From contig CAMXCT020001089.1 of assembly GCA_947184155.2 (NCBI GenBank), forward strand, positions 1-64,000: a stretch of 64,000 nt of DNA, in the 5' to 3' direction. The notes below the pieces were generated by a model. It was not told the DNA's origin, did no database searches, and saw only the letters and a program-made list of their open reading frames with translations. The stretch's first letter is position 1; each line of letters opens with the position of its first letter. Below, piece by piece: positions 1 to 13,505 of the stretch. The position numbers and the translations under genes were made by a program. The stretch is from Cladocopium goreaui. Its lineage: Eukaryota > Sar > Dinophyceae > Suessiales > Symbiodiniaceae.

Positions 1-95
1 ATATTATATAATATGATATAATATAATATAATATGATATGATATAATATAATATAATATGATATAATATAATATAATATATTTATATTTTTAGAT
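1..95. repeat. AT microsatellite (ATAAT/GATAT type)
   Basis: Simple AT-rich run of short ATAATATAAT-type units with scattered G. No coding content. Confidence 0.9.
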
Positions 96-1252
96 ATACA
101 CATATATAATGCCTTCCCCCTAATATAAAACAGCGCCCAAAAACCAAATGTTTTACAATGAGGGTGTTGAACATGACTGATGATGCTTGGTTTTTTCGAT
201 CAACATTTGGATTACCCTCAGGTCATCAAACACGTCCTCAAACAGCGCCTTCCATGTCCGCCATAGGCATGATGGAAAAAAATGTGGACAATTCATGAAC
301 AAGATAGCTAAGTTGCCTTATAAATGGCGAAAAAACTATGGTTTATGGCAGGTATAACTATAGTCTATAGTTAATGGGGGGTACAAGTTGGTTTATAAAC
401 CAACTTGTGGGAACATCATCGAAGTCATAGTAGATTTTCCGGCCATGACCGGCGTTTCCGAAAGACATGACTTCGAGGTTACATCTCAGCGGAGTTTCCT
501 GGCTATTCACCGCCTGGTCGTGTGCCTTGGTGGATCCGCCCGGAGGACATCCCACCACAAAAAGGATTTTCCATAGCGAAGTAAACCTCCAGTTTAACGG
601 CTCGGAGTTCACGGCCACGTTTACCGGGTGTTTGAAGATCTGGGTATGGATCAATACCTATTAATACCATTTTTAGGGGGATGAACATCCATTTACCAGC
701 TATTTTGATGTTCACCAGGGGTACAAGGTTTTGACACACTGCCATCTAAACATTGAGTTGTCATATTCAAAACTCATTGGCTGAAAAAAATTGCGGCGCA
801 GGTCACTTCGCATAGCTTGCTTCTCTACCTGACTGATTGCCATGCTGGAGGATTCTGAATTCAGCGAGATTTACGGAACATCTTGGATCATCTTGGAATC
901 TTCCCGCGGCTACTTTCGAATCTTCTTGGTTTTAGTATGTTTTAGTCTTTTGTCCTTGGACCAGAAACCATATATCAGTCTTTGGATAGCTGATGTATGC
1001 TTATATAATCATATAACGTACATATACAATCGTGTATATATATATATGATATAACATATCTATATAGTATAACAATATGTATATATATAAACATATGGAG
1101 TCCGGTCTCAAGTCGTATTACAGTGGTTCACACAAAAAATGATCTGTACATGTAAGTACCCTCCAAACGTTCAGCATGGAAATCTAAAAGACGTCTTTGG
1201 AAGATCGTTTTCCTATTGAAAATGGTAATGTTTGGAGTTTGGGTTGAGTTGT
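96..1252. other. Gene-free stretch with a perfect palindrome
   Basis: No convincing gene; open frames here are short and overlap on both strands. Positions 210-235 carry a TCAGGTCATCAAA end resembling the TIR of the element at 39583-39680. A 26-bp perfect palindrome lies at 383-408. Confidence 0.6.
383..408. repeat. 26-bp perfect palindrome
   Basis: Each half reads ACAAGTTGGTTTA and the halves meet at TTTATAAA. It can form a 13-bp cruciform arm with no loop. The same words (GGTTTATA, CCAACTTATAAC) occur in the elements at 39715-39845 and 41929-42052, so it may be the collapsed ends of such an element. Confidence 0.85.
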
Positions 1253-1363
1253 GTACCCTCTGGTAAACTAACATAGCTATTGAAAATGGCCCAGTCAAAA
1301 TAGTGGATTTACCCATGAATAATGGTGATTTTCCATAGCTACGTAAACGTTTACCAGAGGGTA
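1253..1363. mobile_element. Short TIR element, family B
   Basis: Starts TACCCTCTGGTAAAC and ends GTTTACCAGAGGGTA, which are inverted complements. The inside carries the family words CATAGCTATTGAAAATGG and GGTGATTTTCCATAGC. At about 110 bp with no ORF it fits a non-autonomous MITE. Relatives lie near 6126, 6431, 42462, 48772, 49512 and 60729. Confidence 0.85.
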
Positions 1364-3240
1364 ATTTCCGACATCTTAGAATGTGTTACATCTCCAAATA
1401 TTCATCTCCAGACGCACATCCACGACGCAGGAGAGACGCAATTGCTGGAAAGTCAAGGCTCAGATGGCTCAAATAGTTGTGTGTAGATACCAATTCCGTT
1501 GAGAAACATGGAGATATCCCACTCTTCCCATACCAATACACATTTAAAAACCCTGGCAAAAGCAGGCAACGAACCATGCACTTTTTGACATTTGGAGGTT
1601 ATCATGAAACATATGAACCATACCCCGCGGCGCTTTGGTGTTTTTTTTGCCAATTAGCATACATCAAAATCTGGAGTTATCTATACTTCTTTTTTGTTTT
1701 GGTTTTTCTCAGCGCTGGTTGTTTCGAGAATAAGAGATGCCGTGTTTCACACCTGCCAGCGCACCAGGAACATCGGCGCGGGTTGTGGCTAGCGTCAGTT
1801 CCAGGCTCTGATGATGTCAGGACATAGCCAGTGCTGCCACACATAGATACTATATATGTATAGATATAGATATAGAGAGTACCGTACTCTATATGCACAC
1901 ATCTGAATTTGTTTGTATTGATATAATATTTATATGATTTTAAATTCTATATGTATATATGGATATATATGGAATCACCCGGATTATTAATATTACGGAT
2001 TCACATAGATCTACATGTACATCAACGTATTACAATATTAGCAGATATGTCGACGCTACTAATTAGTTACACATTCCGGAACTCGGTGAGACATGGTTGA
2101 CGGGTGTGTTTTAATAGATGGGGTATTGATACCCATCCACATGGTCTTTCTAATAGGAACAATGACGATTAAGTCATTTTTTGTGTTTTGGGTAATGATG
2201 TTTGGGTAAACTATCCAATGAGACAATCCATGCCGAAAATTATTTAGAACCTTCTGGTTTCCATAAGTTCTTTGGGCTCCCATCACATTCTGGGGACGGA
2301 TTTAGCGCGATGTGTGAATCCTTGAGGCGGGATTCTCACATATGCCTGACAAATGGGGAGGATATACCTCTAACTATTTTTTTCTTCCGGAAAATGATGA
2401 TAAACCACTGAATTTTAGGGATACCATGGGATACCACATCTTCATTTACAAAAAGCCCTATGGCCTATGGCCCTATGAGTTCTCTAGCTGCTTTCATCAT
2501 ATAAATCTCGGCTCCACCTGGCACGAGCTGCAAAACTTGCGTCAGGCGCGGGAGGGTGTTGCTCTTCCCACATGATGTACTTCACGAAGGACGCTGCATC
2601 GCATCGCATCGCTCAAGAACCCCCATGAATTGGGGCTAAATCGCATTCAATGTCGATCAATTGTTGCAACGCCCCGACATGGATCTGATGGTACGCTTCA
2701 GAGTGGGACGATCGATGCTGGGGAATGTTAAACAACTTTAGCCTCTCAGTTTTGCCAAGCAAAAAAGACCAAGATACTTTGAATGGGTCGACATGGAAAT
2801 ATGTTTGCTCATTGCAATGGCCATCGGATGCGATCGGAATCAAATGTTGTAGGATTTGCCATGTTAAAAAAAGAGGTCCCGGATCTGAAAGTCACCGGCA
2901 AAAAGCGCTGCTGCTGTGTTTTCGGACACATGGGCGCCCGAAATGACTCATTTTCTGCATTCTATTTGAAAGGCACAGTAAATTCCTGCAAATATTACAA
3001 ACCACCCTGAACTTTAATTCTCCAGTTTGACGGGAATTGCAGAATGATTCGCCAAGTTGTTTTGTGTCCACACAGGAACCGCACTGGAACGCCTGCCCAA
3101 AGTGATGCTCCGTGCAGATGTCAGCCTACCATCGCAAGGGATAAAAATGCGCACTGTGACCTCACTGGGATGATGAAGGGGTAACAGAAACCGTAGTGAA
3201 ATCGCAAAGAAGAAAGAGAAAGAGGGAGTTTCAACACTAC
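1364..3240. other. Gene-free stretch
   Basis: Only short overlapping frames with no recognisable domain, and minor TA runs near 1860-1970. Nothing else supported. Confidence 0.5.
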
Positions 3241-4140
3241 ATAAATAATATTACAAATATGTATTTATATATATATGATATATATATATATATATATAAT
3301 ATCTGTGTATTCTATATAATTATATATAATTATAACATATATATATATGATAATATCATTATATATACATACATGTGTGATTATTTTTGTGGACCCAGAT
3401 ATAAAATAGCAAGATAATTCGGCCGTGCCGCGGCAGGCACTCCTCGCAGGCTCCACGCTGGTTCAGGTGGTTGGGGTGCCCCAGATGTAACGGAGGCATC
3501 GGGGAGATCCAACATGTGAAAGCTTCATAAACGAGGCCAGAAATGGGATAATGATTTGTACAATATATATGCGTATATATGTTACTTATATATGCATATA
3601 TATATATATACATATAACATAACATATAATGATATATTATAATATAATATAATATAATATGATATAATATAATAGAATATATAGACAATATAGTATATAA
3701 TCTAATATATAATAAAATATATAATATAATATATAATATAATATATAATATAATATATAATGTTATATGATATATAATATATGATATAATATATAATATA
3801 GTATATAATATAATATAGTATGATACATGATATAGTAATATATATATATATATAATGTAATATCATATAATATAATACAATATAATATAATAATATATAA
3901 TATAAAATAGTAATATTATAGAATATAAAATAGTAAAATATAATGTAATATAATAAAATATTATATAATATGATATAATTTAATATAATATAAGATAATA
4001 TTCTACAATATAATATAGTATAATATAATATAGTATAATATAATATTTATAGTATATATAATATATATCTAGTATATATATAGTATTTATACATATATAT
4101 ATGTACATAACTATATATATATAATATTTCTATATTTTAT
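3241..4140. repeat. AT microsatellite block
   Basis: TA runs at 3265-3375 and a long TATAATATAA-type block from about 3570 to 4135, separated by a short mixed-composition stretch (3380-3560) with no recognisable gene. Confidence 0.9.
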
Positions 4141-6125
4141 AAAGCAACCTGAAAAGAAACATAAATGCAATGTACCATTATTTTGGCTGGACTTTATTTG
4201 TCTACCTTTTTTGGGGGTTGCTATGCTGGATAGTCCCACTCCCCTATTTGTATTGAACACATCCTGATGAACGGGGGAAAGGATTGCAACATACCAACAA
4301 ATATCCTGTATCCTATGGTGTACCCTTCAACAAGTATCCTGTATCCTGTATCCTAAGGAGAAATGGCAATTTCTTTTGGATTTAAGCATTCACCATGAAA
4401 CATGGTGGTATCCTGGGGGATACGATATGTTTTGATGAATAGAATAGGAGATGATGGAATGTAATAGGGATATACTAGAGATATCATATAGGGACCTAAT
4501 GGGATACACAACCAACAAATCTTTGGGCCAATGTCTGAAAACCCAGGAGTTAGCCACCAATCCGTGGCGTTACATTTCGATCAGACAAGCATCAGATTGG
4601 GATAACTTGGGGTGGAAGAGTTGGGGGAAGGAAAAAAATAAGTTGAACTAGCCATTTCTGTGAAGAGTGGGTTTCTTTCCTTGGCAGCTGACAAGTCAGG
4701 TGGATTACACCAAGTGGCTTCCAGGTATCACCATGGGCTATCCAGTCAGATCCAGGTACTGTCTGGTAAATCATCGAACTATTGTTGGGCCATGGCTTCC
4801 ATACTTGGAAGTGCAGTTCCAGCTAGATGTGGAAAAAAGTATATATATATACTGTGTATATAAATACAAATGTACACATTAAGATCATAGTTATAGTTGG
4901 TATATCAGTATATTCCAACGTATGGGGGTTTATAACCAAGGTTATAGTCATTTGAAACTGTTCCCCCAAGTAGCTATGCATCGATGGTAGATGATGCGAT
5001 CCCTGATGCATTCCCAGCGATTGAACAAAAGCGGATGCGATAGGCTTCCAAATGAGCTCCGAACAGGAGCATAGTGTGCGTATGTATTAGTACTATATAT
5101 ATATACACATGTATATGTATATACAGGATATGTATATATATATATAATACATTTATTTATGTATCCATATAATGTATACATACATATGTGTTTATGAATG
5201 GGAAACCATTGCTTTTAAACATCTATGGAAACGTTTCAAGGTTTTCCCATTCGAAAAAAATCAGCCGCGCCCAGATCGAGTTGTACAAGAACCGCTTGAG
5301 TGACGTCTCTGCTCAAGTCCTTTGGCGGCTTCCCTTCGGTATCCAAAACGGTTTACCACGCTGGATGTAGGGATGAAACCACAGATGACTGGGACTGGTG
5401 ATTGGATGTTTGGACTGTTCCCAGTGGTGATGATTCAATGGGTGGATTACTGTGACCAATAGATGAAACATGATGAAACCACTGGGACTGTTGGGGATGA
5501 ATGGGTGATTGGATTACTTTCGATGATCGAATTCCCATGAAAAAATGATGTTTTGACCAAGCAGCTGGCGCTCGAAGATTGTGACATGAGGGACATGCGT
5601 TTGGTGCCAGAAGCATGGCTAGTCCAAGGCACGACTTCTTTTGAGATCATCCTACAAACCCATGGAGAGCTGCAAGGATGGCCCCAACCGGTTGGAAACG
5701 GGGTGAACTGACTACTATTTGCTGTGGTCAAAATCATTTAGAAATAGAATCTGACAAGTAGTTAGTTCACCCCATTAGTTCAGAACCCAATTGATTCGCT
5801 GTGAGAAACAGAATTTGACAGCTTATTTGGGGGTACATACATCCCACTTAGTAAATGGCTTGTACCCCCATGAGAGAGATATATATATATATATATATTA
5901 TGGAATATCCCCATTGGATTATATGGTATTATATGGGTGATTACAACCCAGCTGTCGGTAGCTTTCCAGTACCCAACTCGCCTCGCGTGGCCTCGCGGAT
6001 CGAGGCACTCTCAGTGCTGCTGGAACACTCCCCCTCGCCCGGTGTGTTGGGAGCCTCGATTTTTTTTTTCAGCCTAGAGGCTGGCCTTAAATTCGAGACC
6101 AGTTGAGACTTTTTCTCATCATTCG
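4141..6125. other. Gene-free stretch
   Basis: No gene recognised. TA runs at 4838-4870, 5090-5180 and 5878-5900. A tandem-like ATCCTGTATCCTATGG phrase recurs at 4303-4355. Confidence 0.5.
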
Positions 6126-6237
6126 CCTCTGGTGAACTGTTACATAACTATGGAAAATCATGGAACATCACCATTTTCAATCGGCAAATCAACTAATTGT
6201 ATAGAGTCATTTTCAATAGCTATGCTAGTTCACCAGA
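6126..6237. mobile_element. Short TIR element, family B, diverged
   Basis: Ends CCTCTGGTGAAC and GTTCACCAG are inverted complements, with TTTTCAATAGCTATG inside as in other family B copies. Confidence 0.65.
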
Positions 6238-6430
6238 TTGTATTTCATAGGCATCCGTATCATCATGATTTCCCATCATCCAGAACACGTTGGATACTGT
6301 TGGATATATTATCCAAAAATTGGGCAATAAATGATGGATTTAACACCATGATATCCCCCGGTGCAAATCGCTGAGACAAAGGAGTGTCAGCTTGAAACTG
6401 CAATTCCCATGGATCAGTGATTTATTGCCA

Positions 6431-6537
6431 TACCCTTTGGTAAACTAACATAAACTAACAGTTTGCTGTTGTAATGACATGTAATGACCATAGAAATAGT
6501 TGATTTACCTATTGAACACTGGTCATTTTCCAGAGTC
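6431..6537. mobile_element. Short TIR element, family B, right end lost
   Basis: The left end TACCCTTTGGTAAACTAACA and the internal TTGATTTACCTATTGAA and TCATTTTCCA match family B, but the right TIR is missing. Confidence 0.55.
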
Positions 6538-6599
6538 TTCATCAGCAGTTGATTGTTCGATCAAAGGTACGGACGAAATAGATGATCCATCGGGGGTTT

Positions 6600-6745
6600 T
6601 CATGGGGGGTACCCCAAGCCCCAGTCGCTCGCTGGATGGTTTACATGGGAAATCCCAATCTAAAATGGATGAGAACTGGGGGTATCCCAATTTAGGAAAT
6701 GGATGATGAACAGGGGTCTCCCTATGACTTAGGAAACGTTCATAT
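6600..6745. mobile_element. Family D repeat (ATGATGAACAGGGG phrase)
   Basis: Carries GGATGATGAACAGGGG followed by CCCTATGACTTAGGAAAC. The same phrase occurs at 44873-44910 and inverted at 32637-32757, so it is a dispersed repeat. Limits are approximate. Confidence 0.55.
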
Positions 6746-6844
6746 GCTTACCAGCTACCGTCGCTATGTTCCATCCACAGAGCTCAGATTGCCAGTCTCA
6801 GCTTACCAATGTGATACAGTAAGTATTGTTGGTTCAATTAATTG

Positions 6845-6937
6845 CTGGTTGGTGGTTTGGAACATTTTTTTCTCCATATATGGGAAGAATAATCCCAACT
6901 GACAAATATTTTTCAGAGGGGTTGAAGCCACCAACCA
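6845..6937. mobile_element. MITE family A
   Basis: Left end CTGGTTGGTGGTTTGGAACA, right end CCACCAACCA. The core is an imperfect foldback (ATATATGGGAAGAATAATCC / CAACTGACAAATATTTTTCA). About 93 bp, no ORF. Other copies lie at 9165, 9719, 21541/32420, 37000, 39012, 40656 and 50462. Confidence 0.9.
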
Positions 6938-9164
6938 TATTATCTAATTGGATGACTAACTTGGATGACTGACTTTGATTCAATGATTGGAGTAATATTG
7001 AGTACCTTCAATCAATTGCTTCAAACAGATTTTCAGAGTCACAATATTCCAGCAATACATCAATCATATTCCAATAATACATCAATAATTCAAACCCAAT
7101 AACATTCCAATATTTCAATAATACATTTTGGCGCTTTTTTTTTTACATCCCATTTTAAGACACAACCCATGTGGTCCAATACATCAATGTTCGTAGCATC
7201 TCCGGGGCAAACGGGGCCGAAGGCATGGCTTTCACCTCTCACACAACTACTTCACCCCCCTGGGCGTTGGGCCGAAGCCTGAGCGTCGATATCCGAGATC
7301 TAGGGATGGGATGACTGACTTTGCTGCGAGTTTTTTTGTTTTTTTTTGAATCGAAAAAATGGATGACCAATCTATGAAAATGGATGATAAAAAATGGATG
7401 CTGAAAATCAGATGCTGAAAATCAGTTTTTCCTCGAAAAAAGATGGAACGGAATTTGATGTAGATCACCTGAGAGGATGATGATCGTGGGGAGATGGTGA
7501 TACTCTTGATGCTGATGCCGTTAACCCAGGAAACACAGTTCCAGATAGTTCCAGTTGTGGATACAGAACGATAGTTATAGGGTTTTTATATGGTTTTATC
7601 CCAACTTTTGTTTTTTAACCATGGTTATCATCGTTATAGGGGTTTTATCCCAACTTTTTTTAAAACCATGGTTACAGTCATAAAGAAAAGAGTCACCGTT
7701 ACAACTGCCGTACCATACCACCCGTTGACCAACTGCCGCGATCAACATTCCCGACCTGTCATCCCGAGTTCCGTCGTGTCAGGCTGATCTTGGGGTCAGC
7801 AGCACGCAGCGGCTACTATCCCGCCAGGTGGGTGCACTTTGGCGAACGGGACATCCGACAAACAAATTGGGAATCGATCAAGGGAAGATCTATATTTTTT
7901 TGGGGGGGTTAAAGCAAATCCAAGTTCTAATTTAGAGAAACCTACCTTGACGGAAGTCAAACATTTTTCCATTGCCATGGTTGATTACAAGAGGGTAGAT
8001 GACCCAGAAATCATTTAGCCCTAGGCTGTAGGTTACCTTTTTTGGGCTCATTGTGGATTATCACTAAAAAACTACGGCTATGATGGTGGGAAAAAATTGG
8101 AAAAATAAGTTATTTGACTTTCAGCGTGACATGGAAATTTGGCTGATTCCAGCTGAAGTAGGAATATGCATGAATTCCAGCATTATGATACTTTGGACTT
8201 GCAAAATGGTTAAGCCATGAATGTTTCAGAAACGTAGCAGGTATAATGTATAGTTTTGTGTACATATATATACAATGTACATAGCATATACATATATATA
8301 CATTTCTTCATAGTTTTTGTGTACAAGCAGGAACCCATCGTTGTCGCAGGCAACGTCCATCCATCATCGAAAAGAAACCAGTGATTGCAACAGATATTTC
8401 CAGAAGAAACACATGGCGCTTTCACCAAGTCAAACAGGGCATGAATTCTCAAGCCTTGAGAATGACTGGCTGAAACTATATCGCCGACATATAGGCTTGC
8501 GATGCATATTCCAACAAAGTCCATTATTATAATATAGTATATATATATATTATACAGTGTTTGATACAATGTTGTGTTGATGTCATATCTATTCATGAAT
8601 GTCTATTTCAGTTCCATGCAGCTTCGGGATGTTTTGACAGGAGGAGTTGGAGAGGCCGCTTCAAGCATCCCAGGGATGGTTCCGTGACAGAGCTTTGGTG
8701 ATCCTCTGGGACACGGCGCCTCTGATACCGGGAAAACATGGTGACTTGACAAATGGCCATGTAACAAATGACCGGAGGGGCACTCCCATTGTTTTTGCAT
8801 ATAAGATGTGATATATATATTGATGTATGATATCTCCATTATCTGCCCACAAAAAATGATGTGAAATGACTACGCAAACTGTTGGTTTACTGAAGGCTAA
8901 ATCCCAGATTTGTGGCTTAAACATGCTTAAGCACCACTATAACACCACCATTTTTCATCTGAAGCCATGACTTCAGAATGACACCTCGAAGGCACCGAGC
9001 TAAGATGCCCCATGTGGTTGCGTGTGGAGCAGCAGCTCATCAAATGGGAGGCCGGGATGCGGCGCCGGATGTGGCAGGTAGAGCTATGGTTCTCGGAACT
9101 GCGCCTGAAGGATTTCTGATTCAACCACCTGGAGTCCGATTCCGCTAGAAGCTGACAAGGTCAT
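6938..9164. other. Gene-free stretch
   Basis: No gene recognised. Short local repeats are visible (AATACATCAAT near 7050-7130; GGTTTTATCCCAAC twice at 7595 and 7642). Confidence 0.5.
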
Positions 9165-9270
9165 CTGGTTGGTGGTTTGGAACATTTTTTATTTTCCATC
9201 ATATATGGGATGTCATCCTTCCCATTGACGAACTCATATTTTTCAAGATGGTTTTTTAACCACCAACCAG
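9165..9270. mobile_element. MITE family A
   Basis: CTGGTTGGTGGTTTGGAACA at the left, CACCAACCAG at the right; internal ATATGGGATGTCATCCTTCC and GACGAACTCATATTTTTCA as in other copies. Confidence 0.9.
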
Positions 9271-9718
9271 TTATGCATTTTCATCTTCCTGCAAGGTCAT
9301 TTTACGATCATTTTCACGGGATCAATTGGTTGAGATGTTCACCCGGCCTGGATGTCGCTTCACCAGTTTTGGTCGAATCCACGATGGAAAAAAGTTCGCC
9401 AGGAAATCCAAAAGTTCAACGCTTAATCCCTGAGGACCATCCCTTAAGGGGTATTTCATAGGGGATGGGACCAGATTGGGAGAGGGACTGGAAAACGCAC
9501 AAATGTTTAACATGGATAAAACACCAAGAAATTGACCGATGACCTCCTGAAAAATGGATGATTCCTGGATGATGGTCAAAGATGCTCAGGCCCTATCTGG
9601 ATTGCCGGAAGAGGACCGATGTTGACCGATGTTTCGCAGGCAATGCTTGTCATGGCAGGCCTTTGGAAGATTGAACGCATAGGTCAGGTATTGGTCAGGT
9701 CAGTTTGACAGGTTGAAA
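9271..9718. other. Gene-free stretch
   Basis: Nothing recognised. Confidence 0.5.
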
Positions 9719-9836
9719 CTGGTTGGTGGTTTCAAGCATTTTTTATTTTCCATTTTATAAAAAAGGGATGTCATCAATCCCATTGACGAACTCATATTTT
9801 TCAAGATTTTTCAAGATGGTTAAACCCATCAACCAG
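9719..9836. mobile_element. MITE family A, diverged
   Basis: Begins CTGGTTGGTGGTTTCAAGCA and ends CATCAACCAG. Internal TTTTTCAAGA is duplicated. Confidence 0.8.
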
Positions 9837-10654
9837 AATATATGTGGAGAATTCATGATCATTCTGGATATACAGATATTGAGCAGGGATGGATAGGATA
9901 GGGAAATCATGGCCAAGGCAACCCATAAAACCTAGCAAGATCGGTGCATCATGCAGCCTCTGACGTGGGAAAGCCAATAAACCTACCATGACTGGGGATG
10001 GTTTATACCACCAGATGGTGATTTTGGGGAAACCAACTATAGCGGTTCTGGCTTTACCACATTACCGCTCTGAACATTACATGTTCACCATCGCTCGTCT
10101 CAGATCCGAACGAATGGCAATCATCAGCTGCTGTTCTGCCGTCCATGGTGAACAATACCATCTAGAGAATTGGAAACTGGTTGGACTTTTCTAGATCAGG
10201 TGTTTGTGGCTTTTTTTTTGAGACCCGGCGAACGGTTTGATCTTCTCAAGCATTTCTTACTTTCCATCCCAATCTGTGACTCGGTGTACTGTTCTAGAAA
10301 CATAGGATATGTTTGTAGTCATAAGAACTGGGCCACTTTTTGTTGTTGCCATAGGATGTGGATTACCCAGACAAAAAAATGAACAAAAGTCGAGTCATAA
10401 CCATTCATTAATTAGTAGTTATATAAGACATGTTAAAACATAAATTATAGATAATTATAGGACATATTCCTCAATTGATATTATATCCTTAATAGATATC
10501 AACCGTATCCTGAATAGAAACCACATCCTATCCTCACCATTGCCATGGGGATGATCAGGAGCAAAAGCATCGAGCCTGGGTGCCCGGAGATCCGAAGTCG
10601 GGGCTACCCCGAACTCAGTGTCACAAGGGTTACATATAGGTTATAGTTATGGTT
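9837..10654. other. Gene-free stretch
   Basis: Nothing recognised. It leads into the minisatellite through TATAGTTATGG-type words from 10630. Confidence 0.5.
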
Positions 10655-12676
10655 ATAGTTATTAATGGTTGATTCATGGTTTATTAATGGTTGATTAATG
10701 GTTGATTAATGGTTTATTAATGGTTGATTAATGGTTGATTAATGGTTGATTAATGGTTTATTAATGGTTGATTAATGGTTGATTAATGGTTTATTAATGG
10801 TTTATTAATGGTTTATTAATGGTTGATTAATGGTTGATTAATGGTTTATTGATGGTTGATTAATGGTTGATTAATGGTTGATTAATGGTTTATTGATGGT
10901 TTATTAATGGTTGATTAATGGTTGATTAATGGTTGATTAATGGTTGATTAATGGTTGATTAATGGTTGATTAATGGTTTATTAATGGTGTATTAATGGTT
11001 TATTAATGGTTGATTAATGGTTTATTAATGGTTTCTTAACGGTTTATTAATGGTTGATTAATGGTTGATTAATGGTTTATTAATGGTTGATTAATGGTTG
11101 ATTAATGGTTGATTAATGGTTTATTAATGGTTGATTAATGGTTGATTAATGGTTTATTAATGGTTGATTAATGGTTGATTAATGGTTGATTAATGGTTGA
11201 TTAATGGTTGATTAATGGTTGATTAATGGTTGATTAATGGTTGATTAATGGTTGATTAATGGTTGATTAATGGTTGATTAATGGTTTATTCATGGTTGAT
11301 TAATGGTTTATTGCTGGTTGATTAATGGTTTATTAATAGTTTATTAATGGTTTATTAATGGTTTATTAATGGTTTATTAATGGTTTATTAATGGTTTATT
11401 AATGGTTTATTAATGGTTTATTAATGGTTTATTAATGGTTTATTAATGGTGGTTTAATGGTTTATTAATGGTTGATTAATGGTTTATTGATGGTTTATAA
11501 ATGGTTTATTAATGGTTTATTAATGGTTTATTAATGGTTGATTAATGGTTGATTAATGGTTTATTGATGGTTGATTAATGGTTTATTAATGGTTTATTAA
11601 TGGTTGATTAATGGTTGATTAATGGTTTATTAATGGTTGATTAATGGTTGATTAATGGTTTATTAATGGTGGATTAATGGTTGATTAATGGTTGATTAAT
11701 GTTTGATTAATGGTTGATTAATGGTTTATTAATGGTTTATTAATGGTTTATTAATGGTTTATTAATGGTTGATTAATGGTTTATTGGTGGTTGATTAATG
11801 GTTGATTAATGGTTGATTAATGGTTTATTAATGGTTGATTAATGGTTTATTAATGGTTTATTAATGGTTGATTAATGGTTTATTAATGGTTGATTAATGG
11901 TTGATTAATGGTTGATTAATGGTTGATTAATGGTTGATTAATGGTTTATTAATGGTTGATTAATGGTTTATCAATGGTTTCTTAATGGTTGATTAATGGT
12001 TTATTAATGGTTTATTAATGGTTTATTAATGGTTTATTAATGGTTGATTAATGGTTTATTAATGGTTGATTAATGGTTTATTAATGGTTTCTTAACGGTT
12101 TATTAATGGTTGATTAATGGTTGATTAATGGTTTGTTAATGGTTTATTAATGGTTTATTAATGGTTGATTAATGGTTGATTAATGGTTGATTAATGGTTG
12201 ATTAATGGTTTATTGATGGTTCATTAATGGTTTATTAATGGTTTATTAATGGTTGATTAATGGTTTATTAATGGTTTATTAATGGTTGATTAATGGTTGA
12301 TTAATGGTTTATTAACGGGTTATTAATGGTTTATTAATTGTTTATTAATGGTTTATTAATGGTTGATTAATGGTTGATTAATGGTTGATTAATGGTTTAT
12401 TAATGGTTGATTAATGGTTTATTAATGGTTGATTAATGGTTGATTAATGGTTTATTGATGGTTGATTAATGGTTGATTAATGGTTGATTAATGGTTTATT
12501 AATGGTTTATTAATGGTTGATTAATGGTTGATTAATGGTTGATTAATGGTTGATTAATGGTTTATTAATGGTTGATTAATCGTTTATTGATGGTTGATTA
12601 ATGGTTTATTAATGGTTTATTAATGGTTTATTAATGGTTTATTAATGGTTTATTAATGGTTTATTAATGGTTTATT
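10655..12676. repeat. 11-bp minisatellite, left part
   Basis: About 2.0 kb of 11-bp units ATTAATGGTTG and ATTAATGGTTT, which differ only at the last base and are mixed irregularly. Rare variants (GTTTCTTAACGG, TTATTGATGG, TTATTCATGG) are scattered. The same array resumes at 20279, so the two parts were probably one array of about 3.2 kb before the element at 12677-20278 arrived. Confidence 0.95.
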
Positions 12677-12681
12677 TTGTA

Positions 12682-12696
12682 GCACAAGTATTGTGC
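12682..12696. repeat. Terminal inverted repeat near the left end of the element
   Basis: GCACAA-GTA-TTGTGC, a 6-bp inverted repeat with a 3-base centre, five bases from the element start; repeated at 20022-20036. A recombinase binding site is possible. Confidence 0.6.
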
Positions 12697-12765
12697 GTAG
12701 GAACATGAGAAGACTCGATGCCGAATGCCGAAGGTGTGAGGCTCGAGAAATTTCAAAGCAATCCG

Positions 12766-13420
12766 ATAGATTGGGGGTCCCGCCATGGTGGTGTGACCGC
12801 ACCCGGTACCCAGATGAACCAGCTCGGATTGCGAGGGAGATCATGCAGGGCGTCATCCATTTGAAACCAATCCAACACGATCCTAGTCGAGGACTTGGAG
12901 GACCCTGTGGTCCTCATTGTCGCCAGCTCAGCCTACCTGAGGTGCCCGCATGTAGCTCCCATCCAGAAAACACAAGGAGTCTGATAGATTGGAGGTCCCG
13001 CCATGGTGGTGTGACCGCGCCCGGTCCCCAGATGAACCAGCTCGGATTGCGAGGGAGATCCTGCAGGGCGTCATCCATCTTAAACCACTCCAACACGATC
13101 CTAGTCGAGGACTTGGAGGACCCTGTGGTCCATATTGTCGCTAGCTCAGCCACCTGAGGTGCTCGCATGTAGCTCCCATCCAGAAACACAAGGAATCTGA
13201 TAGATTGGGGGTCCTGCCATGGTGGCGTGACCACACTCAGTACCAAGATGAACCAGCTCAGAGCGCCTTCCATCATCAACCACCTCAACACGATCCCACT
13301 CGAGGGGCTGGAGGACCCCATAGCCCCTAGTCTCTAACTCAGACGACCAGAGGTGCCAGACGCGGAGCTCCCATCTGGATCAGAGAACCTAAGGAATCTG
13401 ATAGGTTGGGGGTCCAGATC
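12766..13420. repeat. About 215-bp direct repeats (three copies plus a fragment)
   Basis: Copies start at GATAGATTGGGGGTCC near 12766, 12980 and 13197, with a shortened copy (GATAGGTTGGGGGTCC) near 13398. They share GCCATGGTGG, AGATGAACCAGCTC and CAACACGATC. Long open frames across them on both strands are by-products of the repetition. Confidence 0.85.
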
Positions 13421-13505
13421 ACGCAGGGCGTTTTTCAGAGTGCCCAGCACACACACATGTACATGTACCGAGGACACTTCGTGCCCTCTTTCCATTCGGG
13501 AGCTA

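Noticed and set aside
10655..12676. CRISPR-like or telomeric array
   Set aside because: Contiguous 11-bp units with no spacers and no resemblance to TTTAGGG telomere repeats.
12693..13321. ORFs of 135-154 codons on both strands
   Set aside because: They span the 215-bp direct repeats and have no domain.
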